A stretch of 64,000 nt of DNA from Listeria fleischmannii subsp. fleischmannii LU2006-1 (GCF_000344175.1 NZ_ALWW01000004.1:116-64115); one strand, 5' to 3'; counted from the stretch's first letter, positions 47,753 through 57,315 are shown. The notes: generated by a model not told the origin, from the sequence alone. Numbers and translations: made by a program.

Positions 47753-48247
47753 TAATTGTTGGATAAACTTAGCCGTTTCCTTAGGTGATTTAAAAATAAG
47801 AATATTTCCCTGTTCGTTTTCAAGACGTGAAATTGTCTCTTCACGTCTTTTCGGATAGGACCAAACAAACTTTAAAAATTCAAAATCCAATTTTTCAACA
47901 CAACCAACAGCAGCATCGGGACGCGTTTTTCCACGGTACATGACGAGCCGTTTTATGACACGCCAAAAATAGATTCGCCTCGGATAGTCTAAAAATAAAA
48001 TAGAAGTGGAATGTTGAAATCGTGCGTCCCACGTAATCGTATAATTTCCTTCGATAATCCAATTTTCTTCCGTTGAAATAATATTTTCCACTTTCTTTAA
48101 AAGTTCAAGCTTAGGGATTTCTTCCCAGTTTGGCTTGAAAAAAAGTGTATCCAGATGCACAACAGGCACTTTTAAAATATGGCCGAGTTCTCTGGCTAAT
48201 GTAGATTTCCCTGAACCCGAGGGCCCTAAAATCGTAATTCGCTCCAT
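47747..48247 (-). CDS. P-loop kinase-like protein (DNA topology modulation FlaR-like)
   Basis: The 166-residue protein begins MERITILGPSGSGKSTLARELG with a perfect P-loop, followed by VVHLDTLFF and NWIIEGNYTITWDARF. This layout is that of small adenylate-kinase-like proteins annotated as 'topology modulation protein' or FlaR. The substrate is unknown. I take the ATG at 48247 because GGAGGAAGAAA lies just before it; a longer frame would start at 48265 without a site. It is the second gene of a pair with nnrD, 22 bases apart. Confidence 0.8.
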   Translation of the reverse strand: MERITILGPSGSGKSTLARELGHILKVPVVHLDTLFFKPNWEEIPKLELLKKVENIISTEENWIIEGNYTITWDARFQHSTSILFLDYPRRIYFWRVIKRLVMYRGKTRPDAAVGCVEKLDFEFLKFVWSYPKRREETISRLENEQGNILIFKSPKETAKFIQQLK

Positions 48248-48269
48248 TTTCTTCCTCCGTTTCACTCAT

Positions 48270-49097
48270 TTAGTCCTCTTGCATCTCGCTAAAAATTTTC
48301 AAATATGTAGGAAGCGCCGCAGAAATTTCAGTAGGAAGCACAATAAATTTCTTTTTCGCTAAAATATCGCCAATATAACTATGGAAAAAAACGCCGGCCA
48401 AAACGCCATGCAAAGGATTTGTCGTTTGTTTCATCAAACCGGCTATGATTCCTGCAAGCATATCACCCATGCCTCCAGTCGCCATAGCAGGAGAGCCGTA
48501 AATATTTTGCCAACTATCCGCATTTGTTATCACTTTGGTGCGATGCCCTTTCAGTACAATGGTCGCATCAAGCGTTCTTTGAATTTCTTCCATAGATGCA
48601 TAATCAGGTGCAAGTTTTTTTAAGCGCTCAAATTCGCCCGCATGAGGGGTGAAATAAAGGTGACAAGAAGGCTTTTGCAGGTCGCCTTTTGCGTATAAGG
48701 TGATGCCATCCCCGTCAATAATGAGATTTTGGTGTTGTGCCACATTTTGCAAGGTAAGTTCTAATAGACTATGTGCCTCCTCGTCTAAGCCGAGTCCTGG
48801 ACCAATTAAAATGGTATCAAAGCTTGCAAAAAGCGTTTTAAGTTGATTTCGATTGGCATAATCAATAAACATACATTCAGGCAAGCGACTATGTAAGCTT
48901 GTGCGATTAACATGATGAGAAGCAAGCGTTGTTAATCCGGCGCCACTATAAACAGAACCTTCAGCTGCTAAAATGGCTGCACCTCCGTACATTTCATTTC
49001 CAGCAATAATGAGGACTTTTCCGTACTGATTTTTATAACCTTCATCTTCGCGTTTTGGAATAAAACTACAAACGGCTTTAGGGGTTATTTTCTTCAT
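48270..49097 (-). CDS. nnrD: ADP-dependent NAD(P)H-hydrate dehydratase
   Basis: NnrD repairs hydrated NADH and NADPH. The 275-residue protein is a ribokinase-like YjeF C-terminal domain standing alone, as in B. subtilis YxkO. Motifs include GKVLIIAGNEMYGGAAILA at the start, LIIDGDGITLYAK, LTPHAGEF-like YFTPHAGEFERL, and the nucleotide-binding GGMGDMLAGIIAGLM with the catalytic Asp. The epimerase partner (YjeF N-domain) is not fused and is not in the window. Confidence 0.92.
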   Translation of the reverse strand: MKKITPKAVCSFIPKREDEGYKNQYGKVLIIAGNEMYGGAAILAAEGSVYSGAGLTTLASHHVNRTSLHSRLPECMFIDYANRNQLKTLFASFDTILIGPGLGLDEEAHSLLELTLQNVAQHQNLIIDGDGITLYAKGDLQKPSCHLYFTPHAGEFERLKKLAPDYASMEEIQRTLDATIVLKGHRTKVITNADSWQNIYGSPAMATGGMGDMLAGIIAGLMKQTTNPLHGVLAGVFFHSYIGDILAKKKFIVLPTEISAALPTYLKIFSEMQED

Positions 49098-49202
49098 TTC
49101 GTCACAGCCTTTTTTTTAATTGGATTTTATTCGCCAATCACGATAAAATAGATGGCGGATAATCTATTTCTAATTTTATCGAAGAGTAGGGGTGTTTGTA
49201 AA

Positions 49203-49613
49203 ATGAAACCAGTTATTCCAGCTGTGAAAGCGGTTATTGTTCATGATGGGATGTTTTTAGCCTTAAAAAGAACGGAACAAACGGACGAGGTATATGATTT
49301 ACCTGGAGGAAAAATGAACTACGGGGAAACTCACGGAGAATGCTTATTTCGGGAAGTATATGAAGAAACTAGTTTAGAGGTACAACCTTTTATTTTATAC
49401 GACACTTGGGAGTTTTTTCATGAGGAGTATCAAATGACAGGCGTTTTTTATTTGGTAGAAATGCCAGCAAAAGGCGAAATAAAGCTTTCAAAAGAGCACA
49501 CTGATTATAAATGGTTGCCACTTTCAAAAGAGGGTATAGAGGTTTTAGATGTCGTGTATGGTTCGCGCATGATGCGCTGGGATTTTGACGCGATAAAAGG
49601 AATTATGCCCTAA
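49203..49613 (+). CDS. NUDIX hydrolase
   Basis: The 136-residue protein has a Nudix box beginning GGKMNYGETHGECLF and continuing REVYEETSLEV, giving G-x5-E-x7-RE-x2-EE with Ser in place of the last Gly. It therefore should hydrolyse a nucleoside diphosphate linked to another group, substrate unknown. ATG 49203 follows AGTAGGGG; the longer frame from 49152 starts in promoter-like AT-rich sequence. It stands alone between nnrD and pepV. Confidence 0.86.
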   Translation: MKPVIPAVKAVIVHDGMFLALKRTEQTDEVYDLPGGKMNYGETHGECLFREVYEETSLEVQPFILYDTWEFFHEEYQMTGVFYLVEMPAKGEIKLSKEHTDYKWLPLSKEGIEVLDVVYGSRMMRWDFDAIKGIMP

Positions 49614-49704
49614 TATTTTTAGGAAAATTAGGTTTCTACTTTCCACCATAGGAAAAAGGGTTTACAATGGTAGTGCAGAGTTTATTTTGGAAGGAATGAA
49701 GAAA

Positions 49705-51117
49705 ATGACGGAAATTAATTGGCAAAAAGAAGTAGAAAGCAGAAGAGATGCTTTCTTAAAAGATTTGGAAGGGTTACTTCGCATTCCAAGCGTACGTGAC
49801 GATTCGAAAGCAACAGATGATGCCCCGTTTGGTCCTGATGTGAAAAAAGCATTAGACTATATGCTTGAACTAGGGGAAAAAGACGGCTTTAAAACAAAAG
49901 AAGTAGGCAATGTGGCAGGCCATATTGAATACGGAGCTGGCGATGAGCTTGTTGGCGTTTTAGGACATGTGGATGTTGTACCAGTAGGTGATGGGTGGAC
50001 AAACGGACCATTTGACCCTGTATTAAAAGACGGCAAACTATATGCTCGCGGTGTTGCCGATGACAAGGGCCCAACGATTGCCGGCTACTACGCGCTTAAA
50101 ATTCTAAAAGAACTAGACTTGCCTATTTCAAAACGAATTCGTATTATCGTTGGTTCTGATGAAGAAAGCGGTATGAGCTGCGTGGAGCGCTATTTTGAAA
50201 CAGAAGAACAACCAACTGTTGCCTTCGTTCCGGATGCTGAATTTCCAATCATTCATGCTGAAAAAGGGATTTCCGAACTAGACGTTTCGTTTAAAGACAG
50301 CAAATCGGATAGTTATCAAGCTTTCCAATTGGTTAGCTTCGAATCAGGCGCGCGATACAATATGGTACCTGACAAGGCAAGTGCCGTTTTAGAAGAAGTG
50401 AAGGATATTGATTTATTTAAACAAGAATTTCAAAACTTTGTCGCTAGCCATGATGTAACAGGCGATTTTGAAGTGAAAAATAATTCGATTACACTTTCTG
50501 TTGTAGGTAAATCTGCACATGCAATGGAACCTAATAACGGTGTAAATGCGGGGCTTCATTTGGTTTCCTTCTTAGGGAAATTTGAATTAACTGGTACTGC
50601 AAATGACTTTGTGACATTTGGTCGGGACTATTTGTACAATGATTCTCGCGCAGTCAAACTTGGCATTAACTATGAAGATAAAGAAAGCGGCGATTTAACC
50701 ATGAATGTCGGTATTATTCGCTATAGTATAGAAGAAGGTGGGCGTTACGGCCTTAACTTCCGCTATCCAGTAACGGCTAATATGGACCGGTTAAAAACAA
50801 AAATGGAAACAGTTGTTTTTGAATATAATGGTCGTTATACGCATTATGATGATTCAAAACCACTTTTCGTTCCACAAGATCACCCTCTTATTCAAACCTT
50901 ACAAGAAGTGTACACGAACCAAACTGGTGAAGAAGCGACTCTTCTTGCAATCGGCGGGGGAACGTATGCGCGTCACTTAGAAACAGGTGTTGCTTTTGGT
51001 GCGATGTTCCCGGGTCGCGAAGACACGATGCACCAAAAAGATGAGTTCAGTTATTTTGATGATTTATTAAAAGCATCTGCTATCTACGCAGAAGCTCTTT
51101 ACAAATTAGCAAAATAA
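49705..51117 (+). CDS. pepV: Dipeptidase PepV (M20 family)
   Basis: PepV is a zinc dipeptidase that frees amino acids from small peptides in the cytoplasm. The 470-residue protein has the M20 metal motifs VLGHVDVVPVGDGW (about residues 83-96), ARGVADDKGP, and the catalytic GSDEESGMSC. The lid domain contains KSAHAMEPNNG. The second metal set ends with MHQKDEFSY. I use ATG 49705 because GGAAGGAATGAAGA precedes it; an in-frame ATG at 49696 lies on that site. Confidence 0.95.
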   Translation: MTEINWQKEVESRRDAFLKDLEGLLRIPSVRDDSKATDDAPFGPDVKKALDYMLELGEKDGFKTKEVGNVAGHIEYGAGDELVGVLGHVDVVPVGDGWTNGPFDPVLKDGKLYARGVADDKGPTIAGYYALKILKELDLPISKRIRIIVGSDEESGMSCVERYFETEEQPTVAFVPDAEFPIIHAEKGISELDVSFKDSKSDSYQAFQLVSFESGARYNMVPDKASAVLEEVKDIDLFKQEFQNFVASHDVTGDFEVKNNSITLSVVGKSAHAMEPNNGVNAGLHLVSFLGKFELTGTANDFVTFGRDYLYNDSRAVKLGINYEDKESGDLTMNVGIIRYSIEEGGRYGLNFRYPVTANMDRLKTKMETVVFEYNGRYTHYDDSKPLFVPQDHPLIQTLQEVYTNQTGEEATLLAIGGGTYARHLETGVAFGAMFPGREDTMHQKDEFSYFDDLLKASAIYAEALYKLAK

Positions 51118-51139
51118 GGAGTATAATTGAAAAAATTCT

Positions 51140-51170
51140 AGCTGCTACGTTAGTTTCGTGGCAGCTTTTA
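51140..51170 (+). terminator. Terminator of pepV
   Basis: A 10-bp stem AGCTGCTACG/CGTGGCAGCT (one G-U pair) is followed by T-rich sequence. Confidence 0.8.
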
Positions 51171-51222
51171 TTTGAAAGTTAAGAACCGAATTTTTAGAAA
51201 TTTTAAAATGAGGAGTGATTTT

Positions 51223-52098
51223 TTGAAAGTTTTAGTTGGTGACAAAATTGTAGAACGAGAAGAAGCGTTTGTAGATATCGAAGACAGAGGCTATCAATTT
51301 GGTGATGGTGTTTATGAAGTCGTACGGATGTACAACGGGAAATTTTTCACAGCAGAGGAACATATTGATCGTTTATATGCGAGTGCAGCAAAAATAGATT
51401 TAGTCATTCCTTACTCAAAAGAAGTATTATATAAATCCCTTTTAAAACTTGCAGAGGAAAATGGGATTTCGACAGGAAATATATACTTACAAGTAACAAG
51501 AGGCGTTCAACAACCACGTAATCATATTATTCCAGACGAGTTTCCACTTGAAGGTGTTCTGACAGCAGCGGCTAGAGAAGTTCCGCGTAATGAAAACCAA
51601 TTTGTGGTCGGGGGAACGGCAATTACAGAGGAAGATGTACGTTGGTTACGATGTGATATTAAAAGTATTAGTTTACTAGGCAATATTTTAGCTAAAAATA
51701 AAGCTCATCAGAAAGGGGCTTTAGAAGCGATTTTGCACCGTGGCGATATGGTAACAGAATGCTCAGCCTCGAATGTTTCGATTATAAAAGACGGTAAATT
51801 AATTACCCATGCCGCTGATAACTTAATTTTGAACGGTATAACAAGACAGGTTATTTTAAAAGTTGCTGAAGAAGGGAAGATTCCTGTTGTAGAAAGAGAT
51901 TTCACGGTAGATGAACTTTTAACAGCGGATGAAGTATTTATATCTAGTACAACGCTTGAAGTCACTCCTATTACAAAGATTAATGAGACGATTATTGGAG
52001 ACGGCAAACGCGGACCAGTGACAGCTTTGCTACATCGCTTATTTGAAGAAGAGATTGTTGCTGCTTGTGGGCCGCTTGTAAAAGAAAATATCAAATAG
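51223..52098 (+). CDS. dat: D-amino acid aminotransferase
   Basis: This fold-type IV PLP enzyme swaps amino groups between D-amino acids, supplying D-glutamate or D-alanine for peptidoglycan; in Listeria it is often called daaA. The 291-residue protein has YQFGDGVYEVVRMYNG near the N-terminus, the PLP lysine in DIKSISLLGNILAK (about residue 145), and GITRQVIL near the phosphate site. TTG 51223 follows AGGAGTG by six bases, so I reject the longer frame from 51172, which runs through the pepV terminator tail. Confidence 0.92.
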   Translation: MKVLVGDKIVEREEAFVDIEDRGYQFGDGVYEVVRMYNGKFFTAEEHIDRLYASAAKIDLVIPYSKEVLYKSLLKLAEENGISTGNIYLQVTRGVQQPRNHIIPDEFPLEGVLTAAAREVPRNENQFVVGGTAITEEDVRWLRCDIKSISLLGNILAKNKAHQKGALEAILHRGDMVTECSASNVSIIKDGKLITHAADNLILNGITRQVILKVAEEGKIPVVERDFTVDELLTADEVFISSTTLEVTPITKINETIIGDGKRGPVTALLHRLFEEEIVAACGPLVKENIK

Positions 52099-52101
52099 AA
52101 A

Positions 52102-52127
52102 GCAGAGGTGTCTACCTCTGTTTTTTT
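52102..52127 (+). terminator. Terminator of dat
   Basis: A perfect 8-bp stem CAGAGGTG/TACCTCTG-type hairpin (52103-52120) is followed by T7. Confidence 0.85.
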
Positions 52128-52213
52128 ATATGTAAAAATTTATATATGGACAAAGATGACTGTAAACACTAGATTGTTAGCGTTTTCTATAAAAAATGAG
52201 GCCGATTTTGGGC

Positions 52214-52274
52214 TTGACCATCCGAAAATTAAGGCGTATAATTCATTTTGCTAATTGTTCGCATACGAATTATT
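52214..52274 (+). promoter_or_regulatory. marR-mdrM promoter and probable MarR operator
   Basis: TTGACC (52214-52219) and TATAAT (52237-52242) are spaced by 17 bases. Starting about five bases past the expected start point, 52253-52274 is a 22-base imperfect palindrome centred on TTCGCATACGAA. MarR proteins commonly bind such palindromes at or after the promoter, so self-repression is likely. Confidence 0.72.
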
Positions 52275-52307
52275 CTGATGCAAACAATCCGAAAAGGGGG
52301 AAGATTC

Positions 52308-52745
52308 GTGAACGAGAATCTTGTGAGGGAAGTGATTTTGTCTTTTCGAGAAGTATCGAGAAAAATGCATCAATATTTAGCAGAAGAGGCAAGTAAACAA
52401 GATATTACAACTACTCAACTACTCGCGCTCAGCACTTTAAAAAGAGAGCCTCATTTAACGCTTTTTGAGCTAGCGGACAGAATGAAGCTCAGTAAAAGTA
52501 CCACTTCTGGTATTGTGGACCGGCTAGTGAAGGCGGGGTTTTTAAAGCGCAGTCGAGTTGAGTATAATCGCCGAGCACTTAATTTAGAATTAACGGAATC
52601 AGGTGAAGAAAAGGCGACTTTAACTTATGATGTGTTTTTTAAACGACTTGAACCGATTCTAGAAATTGGAGAAAAGGATCTTTTAGAAATGCTTGAAATA
52701 CATCAACAATTGATTAGAATTTTAGAGAGAGGGATAAAAGAATGA
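52308..52745 (+). CDS. marR: MarR-family transcriptional regulator of mdrM
   Basis: The 145-residue protein has the MarR winged helix: TLFELADRMKLSKSTTSGIVDRL (about residues 51-73) as helix-turn-helix, then RSRVEYNRRALNLELTESGEE as the wing. GTG 52308 lies seven bases after AAAAGGGGGAA; the earlier open frame runs through the promoter and operator. It overlaps mdrM by four bases. In L. monocytogenes the homologous regulator represses the efflux gene mdrM, and mutants raise secretion of cyclic-di-AMP. That this holds here is inference from synteny and family. Confidence 0.9.
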   Translation: MNENLVREVILSFREVSRKMHQYLAEEASKQDITTTQLLALSTLKREPHLTLFELADRMKLSKSTTSGIVDRLVKAGFLKRSRVEYNRRALNLELTESGEEKATLTYDVFFKRLEPILEIGEKDLLEMLEIHQQLIRILERGIKE

Positions 52746-54202
52746 ACGGACAGGGAGAAACGACTTCAGTCAAACGAAATGGTATTTTAATTGTGATGCT
52801 AATGGGCGCATTTGTGACCATTTTAAATCAAACTTTAATGAATGTCGCATTACCTAGTATTATGCGTGATTTTGATATTACAGCAAGTCAGGGGCAGTGG
52901 TTGTCTACTGGATTTATGTTAGTAAATGGTGTTATGATTCCAACCACAGCGTTTTTAATTGAACGTTTTACAACACGCCAGCTCTATTTATTTGCGATGA
53001 TTACTTTTGCAATTGGAACAGCTATCGGAGGTTTTGCACAAAACTATACGATGCTTATTGCTGGACGAATGGTTCAAGCCGTCGGTGCCGGAGTAGTTAT
53101 GCCACTTATGACCGTGGTTGTGCTTAATTTATTCCCGATTGAAAGACGGGGACGGGCGATGGGGCTAATTGGGCTTGCGATGAACTTTGCACCAGCGATT
53201 GGACCAACGCTATCAGGATGGATTGTACAAGAATATGCATGGCGCGATTTATTTTTCATCATCATTCCTTTCGCGGTGGTCGATATTATTGTAGCAATCT
53301 TCTTGCTTAAAAATGTTGGGAAACGAACCTTCCCTAAATTGGATATTCTAGGTGTGATTATGTCTACTGTTGGATTTGGTAGCTTACTTCTAGGATTTAG
53401 TAACGCCGGGGATCATGACTGGCTTACATTTAAGGTAGCTGGATTTATTTTAATAGGTATGATTGTTCTCACACTCTTTATTTGGTATCAAGGTCGTGCG
53501 AAAACGCCACTACTTAATTTTAAAGTATTTAAAAATCCAACGTTTACACTAACAACCATTATAAGCTTTTTTGTTTTCATGGGTTTATTTGGTGGGATGC
53601 TCTTACTACCTATTTTTTTACAAAATGTACGCGGCTTTTCGCCGCTCGACTCTGGACTTGTGTTACTTCCTGGTGCACTCGTCACGGCCATTCTATCGCC
53701 TGTAACTGGTGTCATGTTTGATCGTTTTGGGGCAAAATATTTATCTTTAATCGGTCTTATTATTATGACTGTTACAACCTTTATGTTCTCCAGTTTGGAT
53801 GAAAATACGACACTTACGTATATCATTATTATTCAAACGATTCGCGCTGGAGGAATGGCAATGGTTATGATGCCACTTCAAACGGCAGCATTAAATGCAC
53901 TTCCGCTTGAAATGGCGGCTCACGGTTCGGCCATGTTTAATACGATGCGCCAAGTGGCCGGTTCTATTGGAACAGCCGCCCTTATTACCGTAATGTCAAA
54001 AAGTGCTGCTAGTTTTGCTAAATCGCTTGGAGCAAGTGATGTGGTAGGGAAATCAAAAGAACAAATTGCGAATCATGTCTTAATACATGGGATTGAAACA
54101 GCCTTCCTGATTGCGGCTATTTCGAGTGTTATTGCTTGTGTATTAACATTATTTATTCGAAAAAATCCCTCAGGACTAAATCCCGTTGTGCATAAAGATT
54201 AA
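52742..54202 (+). CDS. mdrM: MFS multidrug efflux transporter MdrM (DHA2 family)
   Basis: The 486-residue protein has 14 predicted membrane helices, the DHA2 pattern. Motif A appears in the loop after helix 2 as IERFTTRQLYLFAM, motif C as GLAMNFAPAIGPTLSGWI in helix 5, and LPGALVTAILSPVTG later. The start overlaps marR by four bases, so the pump is made with its repressor. In L. monocytogenes MdrM exports drugs and affects cyclic-di-AMP release. A terminator follows. Confidence 0.9.
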   Translation: MNGQGETTSVKRNGILIVMLMGAFVTILNQTLMNVALPSIMRDFDITASQGQWLSTGFMLVNGVMIPTTAFLIERFTTRQLYLFAMITFAIGTAIGGFAQNYTMLIAGRMVQAVGAGVVMPLMTVVVLNLFPIERRGRAMGLIGLAMNFAPAIGPTLSGWIVQEYAWRDLFFIIIPFAVVDIIVAIFLLKNVGKRTFPKLDILGVIMSTVGFGSLLLGFSNAGDHDWLTFKVAGFILIGMIVLTLFIWYQGRAKTPLLNFKVFKNPTFTLTTIISFFVFMGLFGGMLLLPIFLQNVRGFSPLDSGLVLLPGALVTAILSPVTGVMFDRFGAKYLSLIGLIIMTVTTFMFSSLDENTTLTYIIIIQTIRAGGMAMVMMPLQTAALNALPLEMAAHGSAMFNTMRQVAGSIGTAALITVMSKSAASFAKSLGASDVVGKSKEQIANHVLIHGIETAFLIAAISSVIACVLTLFIRKNPSGLNPVVHKD

Positions 54203-54209
54203 TTTTACT

Positions 54210-54242
54210 AAGTGTCTACAAACTATGTAGGCACTTTTTTTA
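54210..54242 (+). terminator. Terminator of marR-mdrM
   Basis: A 10-bp stem AAGTGTCTAC/GTAGGCACTT (one mismatched pair) is followed by T7. Confidence 0.85.
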
Positions 54243-54382
54243 TTGGAAATTTAAAAGGCCGAACATATGTTGACTTGACTTCATTCCTCTTGAGAAGTAC
54301 AATCAATTTTAGTGACACGATTTTGTTTAGAGAATTGTTTTGTAAGTGATAAAATCATTTACTAAAAAAGGTGTGTTTCGTG

Positions 54383-55159
54383 ATGAAAGAATATTTTTTG
54401 GGGACTGAATATGAAATAAGTTCTGCTGGTGGGGAAACAGGGCAGGCATTTATTGCCACAAGGGAAGACGAAAAATTCTTTTTAAAGAGGAATTCTTCGC
54501 CTTTTTTAGCTGCGCTCTCAGCTGAGAATATTGTACCTAAACTAGTTTGGACAAGACGGGTTGAAAATGGGGATGTTATTACGGCTCAAAAATGGGTAGA
54601 TGCGCACATTTTAAATGCTCGCGAAATGTCAAACGCGCGTGTTGCCAAGCTTTTAAGTAAAATTCATCGCTCGAAGCCGCTTCAACAAATGCTTCAAAAA
54701 ATTGAAAACAGTACTTTTTCCGCAGAGAAATTACTTCACAATTTACGTTTATATGAAGATGAATTTGGCGAAACAGAAGCCGAAGCTTTCCTTTATTTAG
54801 AGGAATATAAGAATCAGATTTTGTCGTTTGAACATGTGGTTTGCCACGGTGACATGAATCATAATAACTGGATGGTCTCACAGCAAGATGAGCTTTATTT
54901 AGTTGATTGGGATTCGGCTATGCTTGCTGATCATACATTAGATTTATCGATTCTCCTTTATCAGTATATTCCGCGAGATGAGTGGGAGAGATGGTTAAAT
55001 GAGTACGGAGAAGCTTATTCAATTTCGCTACATCAGAAATTAAAATGGTACGGAATTTGTCAAACATTAACGCGTATTTATGCAGAAGATACGCCGCTAC
55101 AAGAACGTAAAAAGGCTTGTCAGCTATTAAAAGTGATTTTAGATGATAATGAGGTGTAA
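54383..55159 (+). CDS. ytmP: CotS/APH-type phosphotransferase YtmP
   Basis: The 258-residue protein has the fold of aminoglycoside/choline kinases. The catalytic loop is [13 protein letters not shown] (about residues 155-167) and the metal-binding Asp follows in [13 protein letters not shown]. The N-terminal lobe contains the ATP lysine in [10 protein letters not shown]. The true substrate is unknown. The ATG at 54383 follows AAAGGTGTG. It precedes trmB by eight bases, the ytmP-trmB order seen in B. subtilis. Confidence 0.87.
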   Translation: MKEYFLGTEYEISSAGGETGQAFIATREDEKFFLKRNSSPFLAALSAENIVPKLVWTRRVENGDVITAQKWVDAHILNAREMSNARVAKLLSKIHRSKPLQQMLQKIENSTFSAEKLLHNLRLYEDEFGETEAEAFLYLEEYKNQILSFEHVVCHGDMNHNNWMVSQQDELYLVDWDSAMLADHTLDLSILLYQYIPRDEWERWLNEYGEAYSISLHQKLKWYGICQTLTRIYAEDTPLQERKKACQLLKVILDDNEV

Positions 55160-55167
55160 ATAGATTC

Positions 55168-55806
55168 ATGCGTGTAAAACATAAGCCGTGGGCAAAAGAA
55201 AAATTACTAAGTCATCCAGAAGTTTGCGTCAATAATCCGGAAGATTTTAAAGGGCATTGGTCAAACGTTTTTGGAAATGATAATCCTATTCATATTGAGA
55301 TAGGTTCTGGGAAAGGTCAGTTCATTAGTGGAATGGCGAAACAACATCCAGATGTTAATTACATAGGTATTGAAGTTGTAGAAAGTGTTCTTGTTGTGGC
55401 GCTTGATAAAGTCTTACAGGCAGGCGTTTCAAACGCTCGTTTACTAAGTGTGGACGGAGCAAATTTGCTCGACTATTTTGAGCCAGCTGAAGTGGGACGG
55501 ATTTATTTAAACTTTTCTGACCCTTGGCCTAAAAAGCGCCATACTAAAAGACGTCTTACTAGTCCGCAATTTTTAGATCTCTATCACACGCTTTTAGGCG
55601 AAAAAGGAGAAATCCACTTTAAGACGGATAATCGAGGTTTGTTTGAATATTCGCTTGTTGCTTTTTCTGCGTATGGTTTGAATTTAAAAGAGGTATCCCT
55701 GAATTTGCATGAGGATGAAATGGAAGGGAATGTGATGACCGAGTACGAGGAAAAATTTTCTCAAAAAGGCTTTCCAATCTATCGTTTAGAAGCTTCGTTT
55801 CAATAA
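55168..55806 (+). CDS. trmB: tRNA (guanine-N7-)-methyltransferase
   Basis: TrmB makes m7G46 in tRNA with S-adenosylmethionine. The 212-residue protein has the SAM motif [10 protein letters not shown] (about residues 42-51), GIEVVESV, and the family signature [16 protein letters not shown] with catalytic and tRNA-binding residues. [15 protein letters not shown] closes the protein as in all TrmB. It follows ytmP closely and has its own terminator. Confidence 0.96.
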   Translation: MRVKHKPWAKEKLLSHPEVCVNNPEDFKGHWSNVFGNDNPIHIEIGSGKGQFISGMAKQHPDVNYIGIEVVESVLVVALDKVLQAGVSNARLLSVDGANLLDYFEPAEVGRIYLNFSDPWPKKRHTKRRLTSPQFLDLYHTLLGEKGEIHFKTDNRGLFEYSLVAFSAYGLNLKEVSLNLHEDEMEGNVMTEYEEKFSQKGFPIYRLEASFQ

Positions 55807-55813
55807 TTATTTC

Positions 55814-55844
55814 AGAAGTTGCGTTTTCTCCGCAACTTCTTTTC
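55814..55844 (+). terminator. Terminator of ytmP-trmB
   Basis: A perfect 10-bp stem AGAAGTTGCG/CGCAACTTCT is followed by a T-rich tail. Confidence 0.88.
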
Positions 55845-55880
55845 TATAATAATATTATGTAAACAAGAGGTGGGTTTTGA

Positions 55881-56720
55881 ATGAAAATAGGCGAATTAGA
55901 TATTCACTGGCTCTCAGGTGGGAAAATGGCGTTTGACGGTGGGGCGATGTTTGGAGTTGTACCGAAAGCGCTCTGGTTTAAAAAATATCCTGCAAATGAA
56001 CAAAATCAAATTGCGACCGATACAGACCCGATGTATTTTAATATTGAAGGAAAACATGTTTTAATTGATGCTGGAATTGGCATAAACCGGTTCACGGAGA
56101 AACAAAAAAGAAATTTTGCTGTAGAAAAAGAGTCTTTTGTTATTCAAGATTTGGCTAAATTCGGGATTACTCCTTTAGATATTGATTATTGTCTAATGAC
56201 TCATCTGCATTTTGACCATGCAACCGGACTGATAAGCGTTCAAAATGGGGAGTTGGTATCGACCTTTCCAAATGCGAAAATCATTACTTCTTCGACCGAA
56301 TGGGAGGAAATGAAAAAGCCTAATATACGCTCAAAAGCGACATATTGGAAAGAAAATTGGGAACAAATTGAAAAGCAAGTTACCACTTTTTCTCAAAAAA
56401 TGGAGGTTTTGCCTGGTGTTTCGATGTATCATACAGGTGGCCACAGCGCGGGTCATTGTATCATTGAAATAGAGTCTAAAGGCGAGCGAGCGGTGCATCT
56501 TGGCGATATATTCCCTACACATGCCCATTTAAATCCACTTTGGGTAACGGCATATGATGATTATCCAATGGACAGCATTTTTGCAAAGGAAAGGTTATTT
56601 CAAAAATGGATGGACGGACAAACTTGGTTCTTGTTTTATCATGATGCATATTATCACGCGATTCAATTTAATGAGAATGGTGAAATCATTCGAACTGTAG
56701 AGAAAAAAGGGAGCGAATAA
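55881..56720 (+). CDS. ytnP: Metallo-beta-lactamase-fold hydrolase YtnP (lactonase-like)
   Basis: The 279-residue protein has the zinc motif MTHLHFDHATGL (HxHxDH), a second His in YHTGGHSAGH, an Asp in HLGDIFPTHAH and a final His in FYHDAYYH. B. subtilis YtnP acts as a quorum-quenching lactonase and interferes with Streptomyces signalling. The gene lies next to trmB in both genomes. The ATG at 55881 follows AAGAGGTGGGTTTTG. The natural substrate here is unknown. Confidence 0.88.
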   Translation: MKIGELDIHWLSGGKMAFDGGAMFGVVPKALWFKKYPANEQNQIATDTDPMYFNIEGKHVLIDAGIGINRFTEKQKRNFAVEKESFVIQDLAKFGITPLDIDYCLMTHLHFDHATGLISVQNGELVSTFPNAKIITSSTEWEEMKKPNIRSKATYWKENWEQIEKQVTTFSQKMEVLPGVSMYHTGGHSAGHCIIEIESKGERAVHLGDIFPTHAHLNPLWVTAYDDYPMDSIFAKERLFQKWMDGQTWFLFYHDAYYHAIQFNENGEIIRTVEKKGSE

Positions 56721-56806
56721 AGCTTCTTTTTTTGGAATTAAATCCTTGTATAGGGGGTAGGGGTATATACGGTTCTTATACCTATATAGGGTATTTGAAA
56801 TGGCAT

Positions 56807-56833
56807 GAAAAAGCGCCTTTAGAAAAAGGCGCG
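56807..56833 (-). terminator. Terminator of ytzB
   Basis: On the minus strand an 8-bp GC-rich stem GCGCCTTT/AAAGGCGC is followed by T5. The 56721-56806 stretch before it is noncoding, with a weak TATACGG...CCTATATA symmetry. Confidence 0.75.
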
Positions 56834-56839
56834 TTTCGT

Positions 56840-57151
56840 TTATGTAAGATAGACGTCAATGATAGTACCCGTTTTAGCATCCGCAATAAACTCAAATTGT
56901 TTTTTTTCACCTTCACGAATAGCAGTAATTCCACCGTGATAAACGAATGTATCAATGGCATACTTTTTGTAATGTTGTTTTTTTAGTTGAATCCAAGATC
57001 CTTCAATCGGTCCTTCTTTTTTAAAGGCATCTTTTACGTTTTCTAAAATAACATCTCCAGATACACTTTCATCTGAAAGGCAATAATGATTTAACAAATG
57101 GCCAGCAGCGGCACCAACAAAAGCACCAGCAGCAAAAGCTTTCCAGTCCAT
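56840..57151 (-). CDS. ytzB: PepSY-like small protein YtzB
   Basis: The 103-residue protein begins with a short hydrophobic Gly/Ala segment (KAFAAGAFVGAAAGHLL, residues 4-20), perhaps a membrane anchor. The rest is a PepSY-like domain (VKDAFKKEGPIEGSWIQL ... ITAIREGEKKQFEFIADAKTG). PepSY domains usually modulate peptidases. It is divergent from the M42 aminopeptidase gene (164 bases apart), the same neighbours as B. subtilis ytzB and ytoP. Function unknown. Confidence 0.78.
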   Translation of the reverse strand: MDWKAFAAGAFVGAAAGHLLNHYCLSDESVSGDVILENVKDAFKKEGPIEGSWIQLKKQHYKKYAIDTFVYHGGITAIREGEKKQFEFIADAKTGTIIDVYLT

Positions 57152-57315
57152 AATCTTCCTCCCTTAGTCATAAGCTCTAAGTTTAAAATGTAGTCACATA
57201 TTCATTATACTATACTTTTCAAAAATAGAAAGTATAATTAATAGCGCTCTCAAAACATGAATATTCTAAAACTTTTTGCTATAATGAAGGGGTTAAAGTG
57301 AAAGGGTGGTAAGCA

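Noticed and set aside
56732-56986. 84-codon plus-strand ORF between ytnP and ytzB
   Set aside because: It crosses the ytzB terminator and the antisense of ytzB and lacks a ribosome-binding site.
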